13,643 nucleotides of DNA. It comes from Clostridia bacterium. Its GTDB lineage: Bacteria > Bacillota > Clostridia > Christensenellales > Maliibacteriaceae. Below are positions 6,741-12,222 of this stretch, in pieces. The translations under genes were made by a program, and so were the position numbers. The stretch is from positions 1-13,643 of the forward strand of contig JAGBGW010000084.1 of the NCBI GenBank assembly GCA_017935825.1, read 5' to 3'. Positions within the stretch are counted from its first letter, which is position 1. Each line of letters opens with the position of its first letter. The notes beneath the pieces were generated by a model. That model had not been told where the DNA came from. It saw only the letters and a program-made list of their open reading frames with translations, and made no database searches.

Positions 6741-7865
6741 ATGGAAGTACTCTATTCGAATTTTCAGTACATCACCTGGCAGTCCGTCGTGATGTGGATC
6801 ATCGGTGGTATTCTGATCTACCTTGCCATCAAAAAGGAGATGGAACCTACCCTCCTTCTGCCCATGGGCTTTGGTGCAATTTTGGTCAATCTGCCTGTTG
6901 CGGTTGAGGGCACCGGCGTTCAGCACGTGATCGATACCCTGTTTTCCATCGGTATTGAGGGCGCGGAGCTGTTCCCCCTGCTTCTGTTCATCGGCATCGG
7001 CGCAATGATCGACTTTGAGCCCCTGCTGACCAACCCCAAGCTGATGATCTTCGGCGCAGCTGCACAGTTTGGTATCTTCTTCACGCTGGCAGCAACTTCC
7101 CTTTTGGGCTTTGAACTGGCAGATGCAGCATCCATCGCGATCATCGGTGCAGCAGATGGTCCCACCTCCATCTATGTTGCTACCCAGCTTGGTTCCCAGT
7201 ATCTTGGTGCAATCATGGTTGCAGCATATTCCTACATGGCACTGGTTCCGCTGGTACAGCCCCCGATCATCAAGCTTTGCACCACCCGTGCTGAGCGTCA
7301 GATCAAGATGGTTTACAAGGGCAAGCCCGTTTCCAAGACCACCAAGATCCTGTTCCCCATCGTGGTAACCATGCTGGTTGCATTTGTTGCACCCGATGCA
7401 GTGGCGCTGATCGGCTTCCTTATGTTTGGTAACCTGATCCGCGAGTGCGGCGTGCTGAACTCTCTTTCCGAGTCCGCACAGCACGAACTTGCAAACCTGA
7501 TCACCATCCTTCTTGGTATCACCATCGCATCCCAGATGAAGGCGGCAGAATTCCTGCAGCTTGAAACGCTCATCATCATCGGTCTTGGTCTTGTGGCATT
7601 CGTATTCGATACCTTCGGCGGCATCATGGTTGCAAAGATCATGAACATCTTCTCCAAGGAAAAGATCAACCCCATGATCGGTGCAGCAGGTATCTCTGCA
7701 TTCCCCATGAGCGCACGCGTTGTGCATAAGATGGGTCTTGCAGAAGACAACCAGAACTTCCTTCTGATGCACTCCATCGGCGTCAACGTATCCGGTCAGA
7801 TTGCATCCGTTATTGCAGGCGGTCTGATTCTGGCTCTTGTCAAGGCTGCCATTGGTCTTGTTTAA
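6741..7865 (+). CDS. Sodium ion-translocating decarboxylase, beta subunit
   Basis: A 374-residue integral membrane protein of the OadB/GcdB/MmdB family. In this family, decarboxylation of carboxybiotin is coupled to Na+ export (established). Hallmarks are GIGAMIDFEPLLTNPK (85-100), IIGAADGPTSIY (134-145), AAYSYMALVPLVQPPI (161-176), GNLIRECGVLNSL (230-242) and INPMIGAAGISAFPMSARVV (309-328), then NFLLMHSIGVNVSGQIAS (339-356). D139 and Y165 fall 26 residues apart, as do the functional Asp203 and Tyr229 of Klebsiella OadB. The usual GPNV or GANV motif reads GVNV here. I chose the ATG at 6741 because a GGAAGAGAG purine-rich site precedes it and the family N-terminus fits; the frame is open upstream, but nothing there looks like the family. 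No carboxyltransferase or biotin-carrier gene is adjacent, so the substrate (oxaloacetate, glutaconyl-CoA or methylmalonyl-CoA) cannot be assigned. Confidence 0.93.
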   Translation: MEVLYSNFQYITWQSVVMWIIGGILIYLAIKKEMEPTLLLPMGFGAILVNLPVAVEGTGVQHVIDTLFSIGIEGAELFPLLLFIGIGAMIDFEPLLTNPKLMIFGAAAQFGIFFTLAATSLLGFELADAASIAIIGAADGPTSIYVATQLGSQYLGAIMVAAYSYMALVPLVQPPIIKLCTTRAERQIKMVYKGKPVSKTTKILFPIVVTMLVAFVAPDAVALIGFLMFGNLIRECGVLNSLSESAQHELANLITILLGITIASQMKAAEFLQLETLIIIGLGLVAFVFDTFGGIMVAKIMNIFSKEKINPMIGAAGISAFPMSARVVHKMGLAEDNQNFLLMHSIGVNVSGQIASVIAGGLILALVKAAIGLV

Positions 7866-7881
7866 GCGGGAGGTTAAAATC

Positions 7882-8004
7882 ATGCGTGTAGATTTGTTTT
7901 TGAAAGCACTGCCCATCATGGGCACCGGCTATCTTGGCATTTTCATCGTCATCGGTGTTATCATCGGCGTTGTATATTGTCTCAACCGCTTCACCCAGAA
8001 GTAA
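7882..8004 (+). CDS. OadG-related small membrane subunit (40 aa)
   Basis: A 40-codon reading frame, MRVDLFLKALPIMGTGYLGI followed by a hydrophobic helix and ending NRFTQK. A single membrane segment spans about residues 13-34, with a short basic C-terminal tail. GGGAGG lies eight bases before the ATG, and the gene begins 16 bases after the beta-subunit stop. Size, topology and position match the OadG-related small transporter subunits found next to decarboxylase beta subunits. In larger OadG or MmdD-like proteins this helix helps assemble the complex (family knowledge). It lacks the long C-terminal region with which OadG contacts the alpha subunit. A structural or stabilising role is inferred. 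Confidence 0.8.
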   Translation: MRVDLFLKALPIMGTGYLGIFIVIGVIIGVVYCLNRFTQK

Positions 8005-8011
8005 AATTGTT

Positions 8012-8053
8012 ATATCGGACACATCACACGGTGTGTCCGATATTTTTGTTTTT
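8012..8053 (+). terminator. Terminator of the decarboxylase operon
   Basis: ATATCGGACACA (8012-8023) and TGTGTCCGATAT (8032-8043) make a perfect 12-bp stem with an 8-base loop, followed by TTTTTGTTTTT. It begins 8 bases after the small-subunit stop codon. Confidence 0.93.
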
Positions 8054-8079
8054 GAAATAAAAATGATACAAACATTCGC

Positions 8080-8108
8080 TTGACGTGCGTGTGTGTGCAT
8101 GCTAAAAT
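8080..8108 (+). promoter_or_regulatory. Promoter for pyrR-uraA
   Basis: TTGACG (8080-8085), a 17-base spacer and TAAAAT (8103-8108), with TGC directly before the -10 as an extended element. The spacer is a run of alternating GT/GC. Transcription should begin near 8115, just ahead of the PyrR-binding element. Confidence 0.8.
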
Positions 8109-8123
8109 TCTCAAAGTGAGGTC

Positions 8124-8163
8124 TTTAATACAGCCCCGTGAGGCTGCAAGACGGATCATTAAA
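8124..8163 (+). promoter_or_regulatory. PyrR-binding RNA element (anti-antiterminator)
   Basis: In the RNA, TTTAAT (8124-8129) pairs with ATTAAA (8158-8163). Inside, CAGCC (8131-8135) pairs with GGCTG (8142-8146) around a CCGTGA hexaloop. On the 3' side an unpaired stretch, CAAGACGGATC, forms an asymmetric internal bulge. The CCNGNGAGG core and stem-bulge-stem shape match the known PyrR-binding loop of Bacillus pyr leaders. PyrR with UMP/UTP binding here should favour the downstream terminator. A competing pairing of TGCAAG (8145-8150) with CTTGCA (8178-8183) could be part of the antiterminator (inference). Confidence 0.88.
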
Positions 8164-8188
8164 AGGCGATTTATGCCCTTGCATGTTC

Positions 8189-8219
8189 TGCCCTGCCGCT
8201 TTGCGGCAGGGCATTTTTG
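8189..8219 (+). terminator. Attenuator (regulated terminator) ahead of pyrR
   Basis: TGCCCTGCCGC (8189-8199) and GCGGCAGGGCA (8203-8213) form an 11-bp GC-rich stem with a TTT loop, then TTTTTG. It lies between the PyrR-binding element and the pyrR ribosome site, as expected for transcription attenuation by PyrR. Confidence 0.92.
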
Positions 8220-8243
8220 TATGGGAAAAAGGGGGCAGCACAG

Positions 8244-8786
8244 ATGAAACTGAAGTCCGTGGTCATGGATGATAAAACCATGAAGCGTACGCTGGTGCGC
8301 ATGAGCCACGAGATCATCGAGCGCTATCATGGTGTGGAAAACATCGCCCTTGTGGGCATCCGCCGCCGTGGTGTGCCGCTGGCGCGGGAAATTGCCCATA
8401 TCATCGAGCAGGTGGAGGGGGTAAGCCTTCCAACGGGTCAGCTTGACATCACCCACTACCGTGACGATCTTTCTTTTGAAAATGAACTGCCCACGCTCAA
8501 CGAGACCAACATCCCCTTCAGCGTGACGGACAAGCGGATCATTTTGGTGGATGACGTCATCTTCACCGGCCGCACCTGCCGCGCCGCCATCGAGGCGATT
8601 TTCTCACTTGGCCGCCCTGCATCCATCGCACTTGCCGTGATGGTGGATCGAGGTCACAGGGAATTGCCCATCAAACCGGACTTTGTGGGAAAGAATATCC
8701 CCACGTCCAAAACCGAGGTCGTTTCCGTCAATCTCAAAGAGATCGACGGTCAGACAAATATATCCATTTTTGATCAAGCATTATAA
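8244..8786 (+). CDS. pyrR: PyrR: pyrimidine operon attenuator and uracil phosphoribosyltransferase
   Basis: A 180-residue protein of normal length for PyrR, a type I phosphoribosyltransferase fold that binds pyr mRNA when loaded with UMP/UTP and can also make UMP from uracil and PRPP (established). The PRPP loop is RIILVDDVIFTGRTCRAA (98-115). The GIRRRGVPLA segment (39-48) and DRGHRELPI...FVGKNIPTSKTEVV (about 135-160) match conserved PyrR regions. The ATG at 8244 has AGGGGG eight bases upstream; an upstream in-frame ATG at 8221-8223 is within the attenuator's trailing bases and lacks a site. The gene lies directly behind a PyrR leader, so it is autoregulated, and uraA follows after 13 bases. 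No pyrimidine biosynthesis genes are in the window, so here PyrR appears to control uptake. Confidence 0.96.
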   Translation: MKLKSVVMDDKTMKRTLVRMSHEIIERYHGVENIALVGIRRRGVPLAREIAHIIEQVEGVSLPTGQLDITHYRDDLSFENELPTLNETNIPFSVTDKRIILVDDVIFTGRTCRAAIEAIFSLGRPASIALAVMVDRGHRELPIKPDFVGKNIPTSKTEVVSVNLKEIDGQTNISIFDQAL

Positions 8787-8799
8787 GGAGGCACTCATC

Positions 8800-10167
8800 A
8801 TGAAAAAGATCGGCAATGAGGCGATCTATGACGCAAAAGAGCTGGGCATGCCCCGCATGCTGGTTCTTGGCTTCCAGCACATGTTCGCCATGTTCGGCGC
8901 AACGGTTCTGGTTCCTGCACTGACCGGTTTGAGCGTATCTGCAACCCTGCTTTTCGCAGGTCTTGGCACGCTGCTGTTCCACCTGCTGACCAAGGGTAAG
9001 GTTCCCGCATTCCTTGGTTCCAGCTTTGCATTCCTTGGCGGCTATGCAGCCATCGCACCCTTCCTTGAGGATCCCGCTACCGGCGAGTTCACTGTGGCAA
9101 ACACGCAGATGCTGCCCTATGCATGCGTCGGCGTTGCATGTGCAGGTCTTCTGTATGTTCTTCTTGCAGCACTGTTCAAGGCATTCGGTGCAAAGAAAGT
9201 CATGCGCTTCTTCCCGCCCATCGTCACCGGTCCCATCATCATTGCTATCGGTCTGACTCTTTCCGGTTCTGCCATCGGCAACTGCATGGCAAACTGGTGG
9301 ATCGCTATCCTTGCTATCGCTGTTGTTATCGTCTGCAACATCTGGGGTAAGGGTATGATCAAGATCATCCCCATTCTGCTGGGTGTCCTTGTTTCTTACA
9401 TCGTGGCTGCATGCTTCGGTATGGTTGATTTTACTGCCGTTAAGGAAGCTGCATGGATCGGTCTTCCCTTCCAGATGGAAAACACGGTATTTGGTCTGAT
9501 CGGCAATGCAGATATTTCCTTGATCATCGCATCCATCATCACCATCATGCCCATCGCAATTGCAACCATCGTGGAGCATATCGGCGATATCAGCGCAATT
9601 TCCTCCACCTGTGAGCGCGACTACATCGCAGATCCCGGTCTGCATCGCACCCTGCTGGGCGACGGTCTTGCAACCTCTCTTGCAGCACTGTTCGGCGCAC
9701 CTGCAAACACTACCTACGGCGAGAACACCGGTGTTCTGGCACTGAGCCGCGTATATGATCCCAAGGTCGTGCGTATTGCTGCTTTCATTGCAATTCTGTT
9801 CTCCTTCTGCCCCAAGTTTGCAGCTCTGGTTTCCGCAATGCCCACCGCAACCATCGGTGGCGTCAGCCTGGTTCTCTACGGTATGATCTCTGCAGTTGGT
9901 GTTCGCAATGTTGTTGAGAACAACGTTGATTTCACCAAGTCCCGCAACGTTATCATTGCAGCACTGATCCTGGTTCTTGCAATCGGTATCAAGTATGGCG
10001 TGGCAGGCGGCAATATCTCCTTCGCCATCGGTTCTGTTACCATCAGCCTTTCCGGTCTGGCAGTTGCAGCACTGGTCGGCATCGTCCTCAACGCAGTCCT
10101 GCCCGGCAAGGACTACGAGTTTGGCGCAGACCTGCAGGGTGACACCAGCGTAAACTTCAAGGTCTAA
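8800..10167 (+). CDS. uraA: Uracil permease, NCS2 family (UraA/PyrP-like)
   Basis: A 455-residue transporter with about 14 membrane segments that should import uracil by proton symport (family knowledge). Seen motifs are LGFQHMFAMFGATVLVPALTG (about 23-43), the half-helix region VPAFLGSSFAF (68-78), EHIGDISAIS (259-268) and GAPANTTYGENTGVLALSRV (299-318). E259 and E308 are 49 residues apart, as are the substrate-binding Glu241 and Glu290 of E. coli UraA. The position of E. coli His245 is D263 here. AAGGAGG overlaps the pyrR stop and precedes the ATG at 8800, so the two genes share one attenuated transcript. The 3' untranslated region carries five small hairpins starting on the first base after the stop codon, then a terminator. 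Confidence 0.95.
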   Translation: MKKIGNEAIYDAKELGMPRMLVLGFQHMFAMFGATVLVPALTGLSVSATLLFAGLGTLLFHLLTKGKVPAFLGSSFAFLGGYAAIAPFLEDPATGEFTVANTQMLPYACVGVACAGLLYVLLAALFKAFGAKKVMRFFPPIVTGPIIIAIGLTLSGSAIGNCMANWWIAILAIAVVIVCNIWGKGMIKIIPILLGVLVSYIVAACFGMVDFTAVKEAAWIGLPFQMENTVFGLIGNADISLIIASIITIMPIAIATIVEHIGDISAISSTCERDYIADPGLHRTLLGDGLATSLAALFGAPANTTYGENTGVLALSRVYDPKVVRIAAFIAILFSFCPKFAALVSAMPTATIGGVSLVLYGMISAVGVRNVVENNVDFTKSRNVIIAALILVLAIGIKYGVAGGNISFAIGSVTISLSGLAVAALVGIVLNAVLPGKDYEFGADLQGDTSVNFKV

Positions 10168-10281
10168 GCGATTCGCCTTTGGCAAATCGCAGTGAAATCC
10201 ATCCTTCGGATGGGTGAAATCTGTCTTCGACAGGTGAAATTGTCCTTTGGACAGTGAAATTCGCCTGTCGGCGAGATGAAA
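10168..10281 (+). repeat. Array of five hairpins joined by GTGAAAT linkers
   Basis: Directly after the uraA stop come five small palindromes with different sequences: unit 1 at 10168-10190 (GCGATTCGCC/GGCAAATCGC, one mismatch), unit 2 at 10199-10213 (CCATCC/GGATGG), unit 3 at 10221-10233 (CTGTC/GACAG), unit 4 at 10241-10253 (TGTCC/GGACA) and unit 5 at 10261-10274 (TCGCC/GGCGA). Loops are TTT or TTC in the first four and TGTC in the last, always closed by C-G. Four identical (A)GTGAAAT linkers separate the units, and a GATGAAA variant follows the last. Arms differ between units but complement within units, so pairing, not sequence, appears to be kept. Function is unknown; the array lies in the 3' untranslated region of pyrR-uraA. 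Confidence 0.85.
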
Positions 10282-10286
10282 AAAGT

Positions 10287-10322
10287 AAAAAGAGTCGAGA
10301 TGCAAGTCTCGGCTCTTTTTGT
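10287..10322 (+). terminator. Terminator of pyrR-uraA
   Basis: AAAAAGAGTCGAGA (10287-10300) pairs with TCTCGGCTCTTTTT (10307-10320) over 14 bp, with one U-G pair and a 6-base loop. The T-run is the end of the stem. It follows the hairpin array closely. Confidence 0.88.
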
Positions 10323-10357
10323 ATGGAAACATGTTTTTTTGCAAAGGCAAAACTGTA

Positions 10358-10380
10358 GGGGCGGATTCCATATCCGCCCC
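10358..10380 (-). repeat. GC-rich REP-like palindrome
   Basis: GGGGCGGAT and ATCCGCCCC form a perfect 9-bp palindrome with a 5-base spacer, preceded by TGTA. It lies between the convergent uraA and capA-like genes, 16 bases past the capA-like stop. TGTAGGGGCGG...CCGCCC-type palindromes recur in many Clostridia genomes as far as I recall. It could help end the minus-strand transcript, but only TACAGTTTTG follows, so it is a poor intrinsic terminator. Confidence 0.6.
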
Positions 10381-10396
10381 AAGCTTTTGAATTGTT

Positions 10397-11509
10397 TTAT
10401 TCGAGGGTATTATCCCCATTCCACGTGGGATACAGCTGGCGCCACACGTCAGTATGGGCTTCGCAATCCAGATAGTGGGGGAACAGCTGGTTGGGGGTTT
10501 GTCCCTCAAACTCACCTTCGCGGAAGGCGATATCCACAGCGTTCTGATACTGGTCGCGCTTTTCTTCGCAGAATGCGATCCACTCTGCCATCCATGCATC
10601 GTAGTCAAGCAGGGTCTCGGTGCGGGCAAGGAAGTCGCCAACCACCTTTGCATTTTCTTCTTCGTTGCAAAGGTCTACATGGTCGCCGCAGTCTTTCAGC
10701 GCATGGTAGGTATAAGTTGCATTCATTTCCTCATCCAGATCAAGTTCGATGAACAGACCGTTTCTCCAGTGGGGATGCTCGCTGAAACCGGGCAGACCGA
10801 TGAAGTGGAAGTTGCCCTGACCGTAGACGATGTTTGCGCCGCGGTAGTCCTCACGCACGCCGATGCAGTGGCTGTGCTGGCAAAGCACCAGATCGGCACC
10901 TGCGCGGACCATGCCCTGGCATGCCTTGCGCAGACGGGGGGAGGGGTACAGGCTCTGCTCCTTGCCGCCGTGGTAGAACACGATGACAAAATCGCTGTTT
11001 TCCTTGGCGGTGGTGATGTCTTCCATGGTCTCGAAGGGATCAAAGCCCCAGCAGCCTTCGCGGTCGTGCAGTGCGTAGCTGTACTCATGCTCGCAAACTG
11101 CGACAAGCGCGATGGTTTTTTCTCCCACCTTCATGTAGTGGGGCTTTCGTGCTGCCTGCTCGTTTTCGCCCACACCGGTGTAGGGAAGACCCACTGCATC
11201 CAGAGCTGCCATGGTGTCAACAAAGCCCTGATGACCGAAGTCATAGACGTGGTTGTTGCAGATGCCCACGTCGGTGACACCCATATCTTTCAGAGTCTGT
11301 GCCACCTTGGGGGAAGCCTTCAGGTTGGGACCGTATTTTCTGATGCGGGTGTCGCATTCGGTAAGTGCGCATTCAAGATTGACGATGAAAAGATCGGCAC
11401 CCTTTACCAGATCCACCACGCCGCCGAATGCATCACGGGGATCGCCGCTGATCAGCTTCGGTTCGGAAAGATCGGTAGGACTGATATCGCCTGCCAAAAA
11501 GATTTTCAT
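10397..11509 (-). CDS. CapA/PgsA-family (PGA_cap) metallophosphoesterase-like protein
   Basis: A 370-residue protein of the CapA family, which has a calcineurin-like metallophosphoesterase fold. Conserved pieces in order are LAGDISP (5-11, D8), VNLECALT (43-50), CNNHVYDFG (84-92), VFYHGGKE (177-184, H180), LCQHSHCIG (209-217, H212 and H214) and VYGQGNFHF (228-236). These supply the usual metal-binding Asp, Asn and His residues. Members are named after capsule poly-gamma-glutamate synthesis, but most stand-alone homologues have unknown roles. This one has no signal peptide or membrane segment, and no capB or capC neighbours, so a cytoplasmic hydrolase is more likely than capsule assembly. I prefer the ATG at 11509 because GGAGG sits eight bases before it; the ATG at 11524 would overlap that site. 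Confidence 0.87.
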   Translation of the reverse strand: MKIFLAGDISPTDLSEPKLISGDPRDAFGGVVDLVKGADLFIVNLECALTECDTRIRKYGPNLKASPKVAQTLKDMGVTDVGICNNHVYDFGHQGFVDTMAALDAVGLPYTGVGENEQAARKPHYMKVGEKTIALVAVCEHEYSYALHDREGCWGFDPFETMEDITTAKENSDFVIVFYHGGKEQSLYPSPRLRKACQGMVRAGADLVLCQHSHCIGVREDYRGANIVYGQGNFHFIGLPGFSEHPHWRNGLFIELDLDEEMNATYTYHALKDCGDHVDLCNEEENAKVVGDFLARTETLLDYDAWMAEWIAFCEEKRDQYQNAVDIAFREGEFEGQTPNQLFPHYLDCEAHTDVWRQLYPTWNGDNTLE

Positions 11510-11561
11510 AGAATAATCCTCCATATTGTATTGTGGAATTAAACGGTTTTGTGCTACTCAA

Positions 11562-11590
11562 ATTGTAACAGAGAAAAATTCGATTTTCAA
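11562..11590 (-). promoter_or_regulatory. Promoter for the capA-like gene
   Basis: On the minus strand TTGAAA (11585-11590), a 17-base spacer and TACAAT (11562-11567). It is back to back with the plus-strand promoter at 11605, with 14 bases between the two -35 boxes. Confidence 0.7.
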
Positions 11591-11600
11591 TACAAATCGA
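11580..11600. promoter_or_regulatory. Possible operator between divergent promoters
   Basis: TCGATTT (11580-11586) and AAATCGA (11594-11600) are a perfect 7-bp inverted repeat with a 7-base spacer. It overlaps the minus-strand -35 box and ends 5 bases before the plus-strand -35 box. The placement suits a dimeric regulator acting on both genes, but no regulator is identified. Confidence 0.4.
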
Positions 11601-11604
11601 CAGG

Positions 11605-11634
11605 TTGACAGATGTAGGCTTGCAGGTGGATAAT
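11605..11634 (+). promoter_or_regulatory. Promoter for the zinc-ribbon protein gene
   Basis: A perfect TTGACA (11605-11610) is 18 bases from GATAAT (11629-11634). The ribosome site AGGAGG follows at 11654-11659. Confidence 0.7.
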
Positions 11635-11667
11635 GTGTATAAACACAGTGATTAGGAGGATTTGGCA

Positions 11668-12165
11668 ATGCCTTTTTGTTCTAAATGCGGAAATTATGAA
11701 TCTGAGGGAACGTCCCATTGCAGCAAATGCGGTCAGAATATGACGGGACACAACGATGCCGCAAATCAGGCACGGGAGAAATTTGAACAATTCACAGATA
11801 CGCCTGACTCCACATCTCAATATACGCAGGAGGATATGGAATCAAACAAGGGTATGTGTGTGCTTGCATATTTGGGAATTCTTATGTTTATTCCGCTGTT
11901 GGTACAACTGTTTGGCAAGAAAAAGTCCGATTACGTTCGCTTTCACACCAATCAGGGTTTGGTTTTGTTTTTGATTATGACAGCGTGGGATGCTGTGGAA
12001 GGTATCCTTTCCCGCGTACTGTGGCTTGTCGGCTGGGTGGTGGAATTGGCTGATGTTGCTGTTGCCATCATCGGACTCGTATTTACTATCATCGGCATCA
12101 TTAATGCTGCCAAATGCCGTGCACGAGAACTGCCCCTGATCGGTGGTATTCGGATTTTGAAGTAA
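11668..12165 (+). CDS. Zinc-ribbon membrane protein with a DUF4870-like domain
   Basis: A 165-residue protein. The N-terminus has a zinc ribbon, CSKCG...CSKCG, with C4, C7, C18 and C21 as ligands. A polar linker (about 25-60) follows, then about three membrane segments (roughly 62-81, 97-122, 127-148). SDYVRFHTNQGLVLF (87-101) and IIGIINAAKCRARELPLIGG (141-160) resemble DUF4870-type domains, whose function is unknown. The ATG at 11668 is eight bases after AGGAGG; the in-frame TTG at 11662 is too close to it. Codon use is more AT-rich than the neighbours (TTG, CAA and AAT are common), hinting at weaker expression or separate origin. It has its own promoter and ends at a terminator shared with galK. 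Confidence 0.85.
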   Translation: MPFCSKCGNYESEGTSHCSKCGQNMTGHNDAANQAREKFEQFTDTPDSTSQYTQEDMESNKGMCVLAYLGILMFIPLLVQLFGKKKSDYVRFHTNQGLVLFLIMTAWDAVEGILSRVLWLVGWVVELADVAVAIIGLVFTIIGIINAAKCRARELPLIGGIRILK

Positions 12166-12170
12166 AGCAG

Positions 12171-12207
12171 AAAAAGAACGGCTCCCTCTTTGAGGGAGCC
12201 GTTTTTA
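12171..12207. terminator. Bidirectional terminator between the zinc-ribbon gene and galK
   Basis: AACGGCTCCCTC (12177-12188) and GAGGGAGCCGTT (12192-12203) form a perfect 12-bp stem with a TTT loop. TTTTT follows on the plus strand, and TTCTTTTTC on the minus strand. It serves both convergent genes, 11 bases after the plus-strand stop and about 19 after the galK stop. Confidence 0.93.
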
Positions 12208-12222
12208 TTTGGTTTTAAATCC

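Noticed and set aside
8086..8102. Alternating GT/GC run in the pyrR promoter spacer as Z-DNA or a slippage repeat
   Set aside because: It is only about 15 bases and interrupted; promoter spacer function explains its place well enough.
10168..10281. A CRISPR array
   Set aside because: The constant part is only 7-8 bases and the variable parts are self-complementary and of uneven length. There are no cas genes.
10321..10340. A second small terminator (GTATG-GAAA-CATGT before T7)
   Set aside because: The stem is only 5 bp with two wobble pairs, and the strong 14-bp terminator ends just before it.
8734..10653. A 639-codon open frame antisense to uraA, and similar long antisense frames over serS (565-1806), argS (2858-4480), kdpDE (4670-6340), the beta subunit (6699-7925) and galK (12190-13503)
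   Set aside because: They are in register with the real codons and stay open because TTA, CTA and TCA codons are rare in these genes. Their products are rich in Cys, His, Gly and Asp with no family motifs, and they lack ribosome sites.
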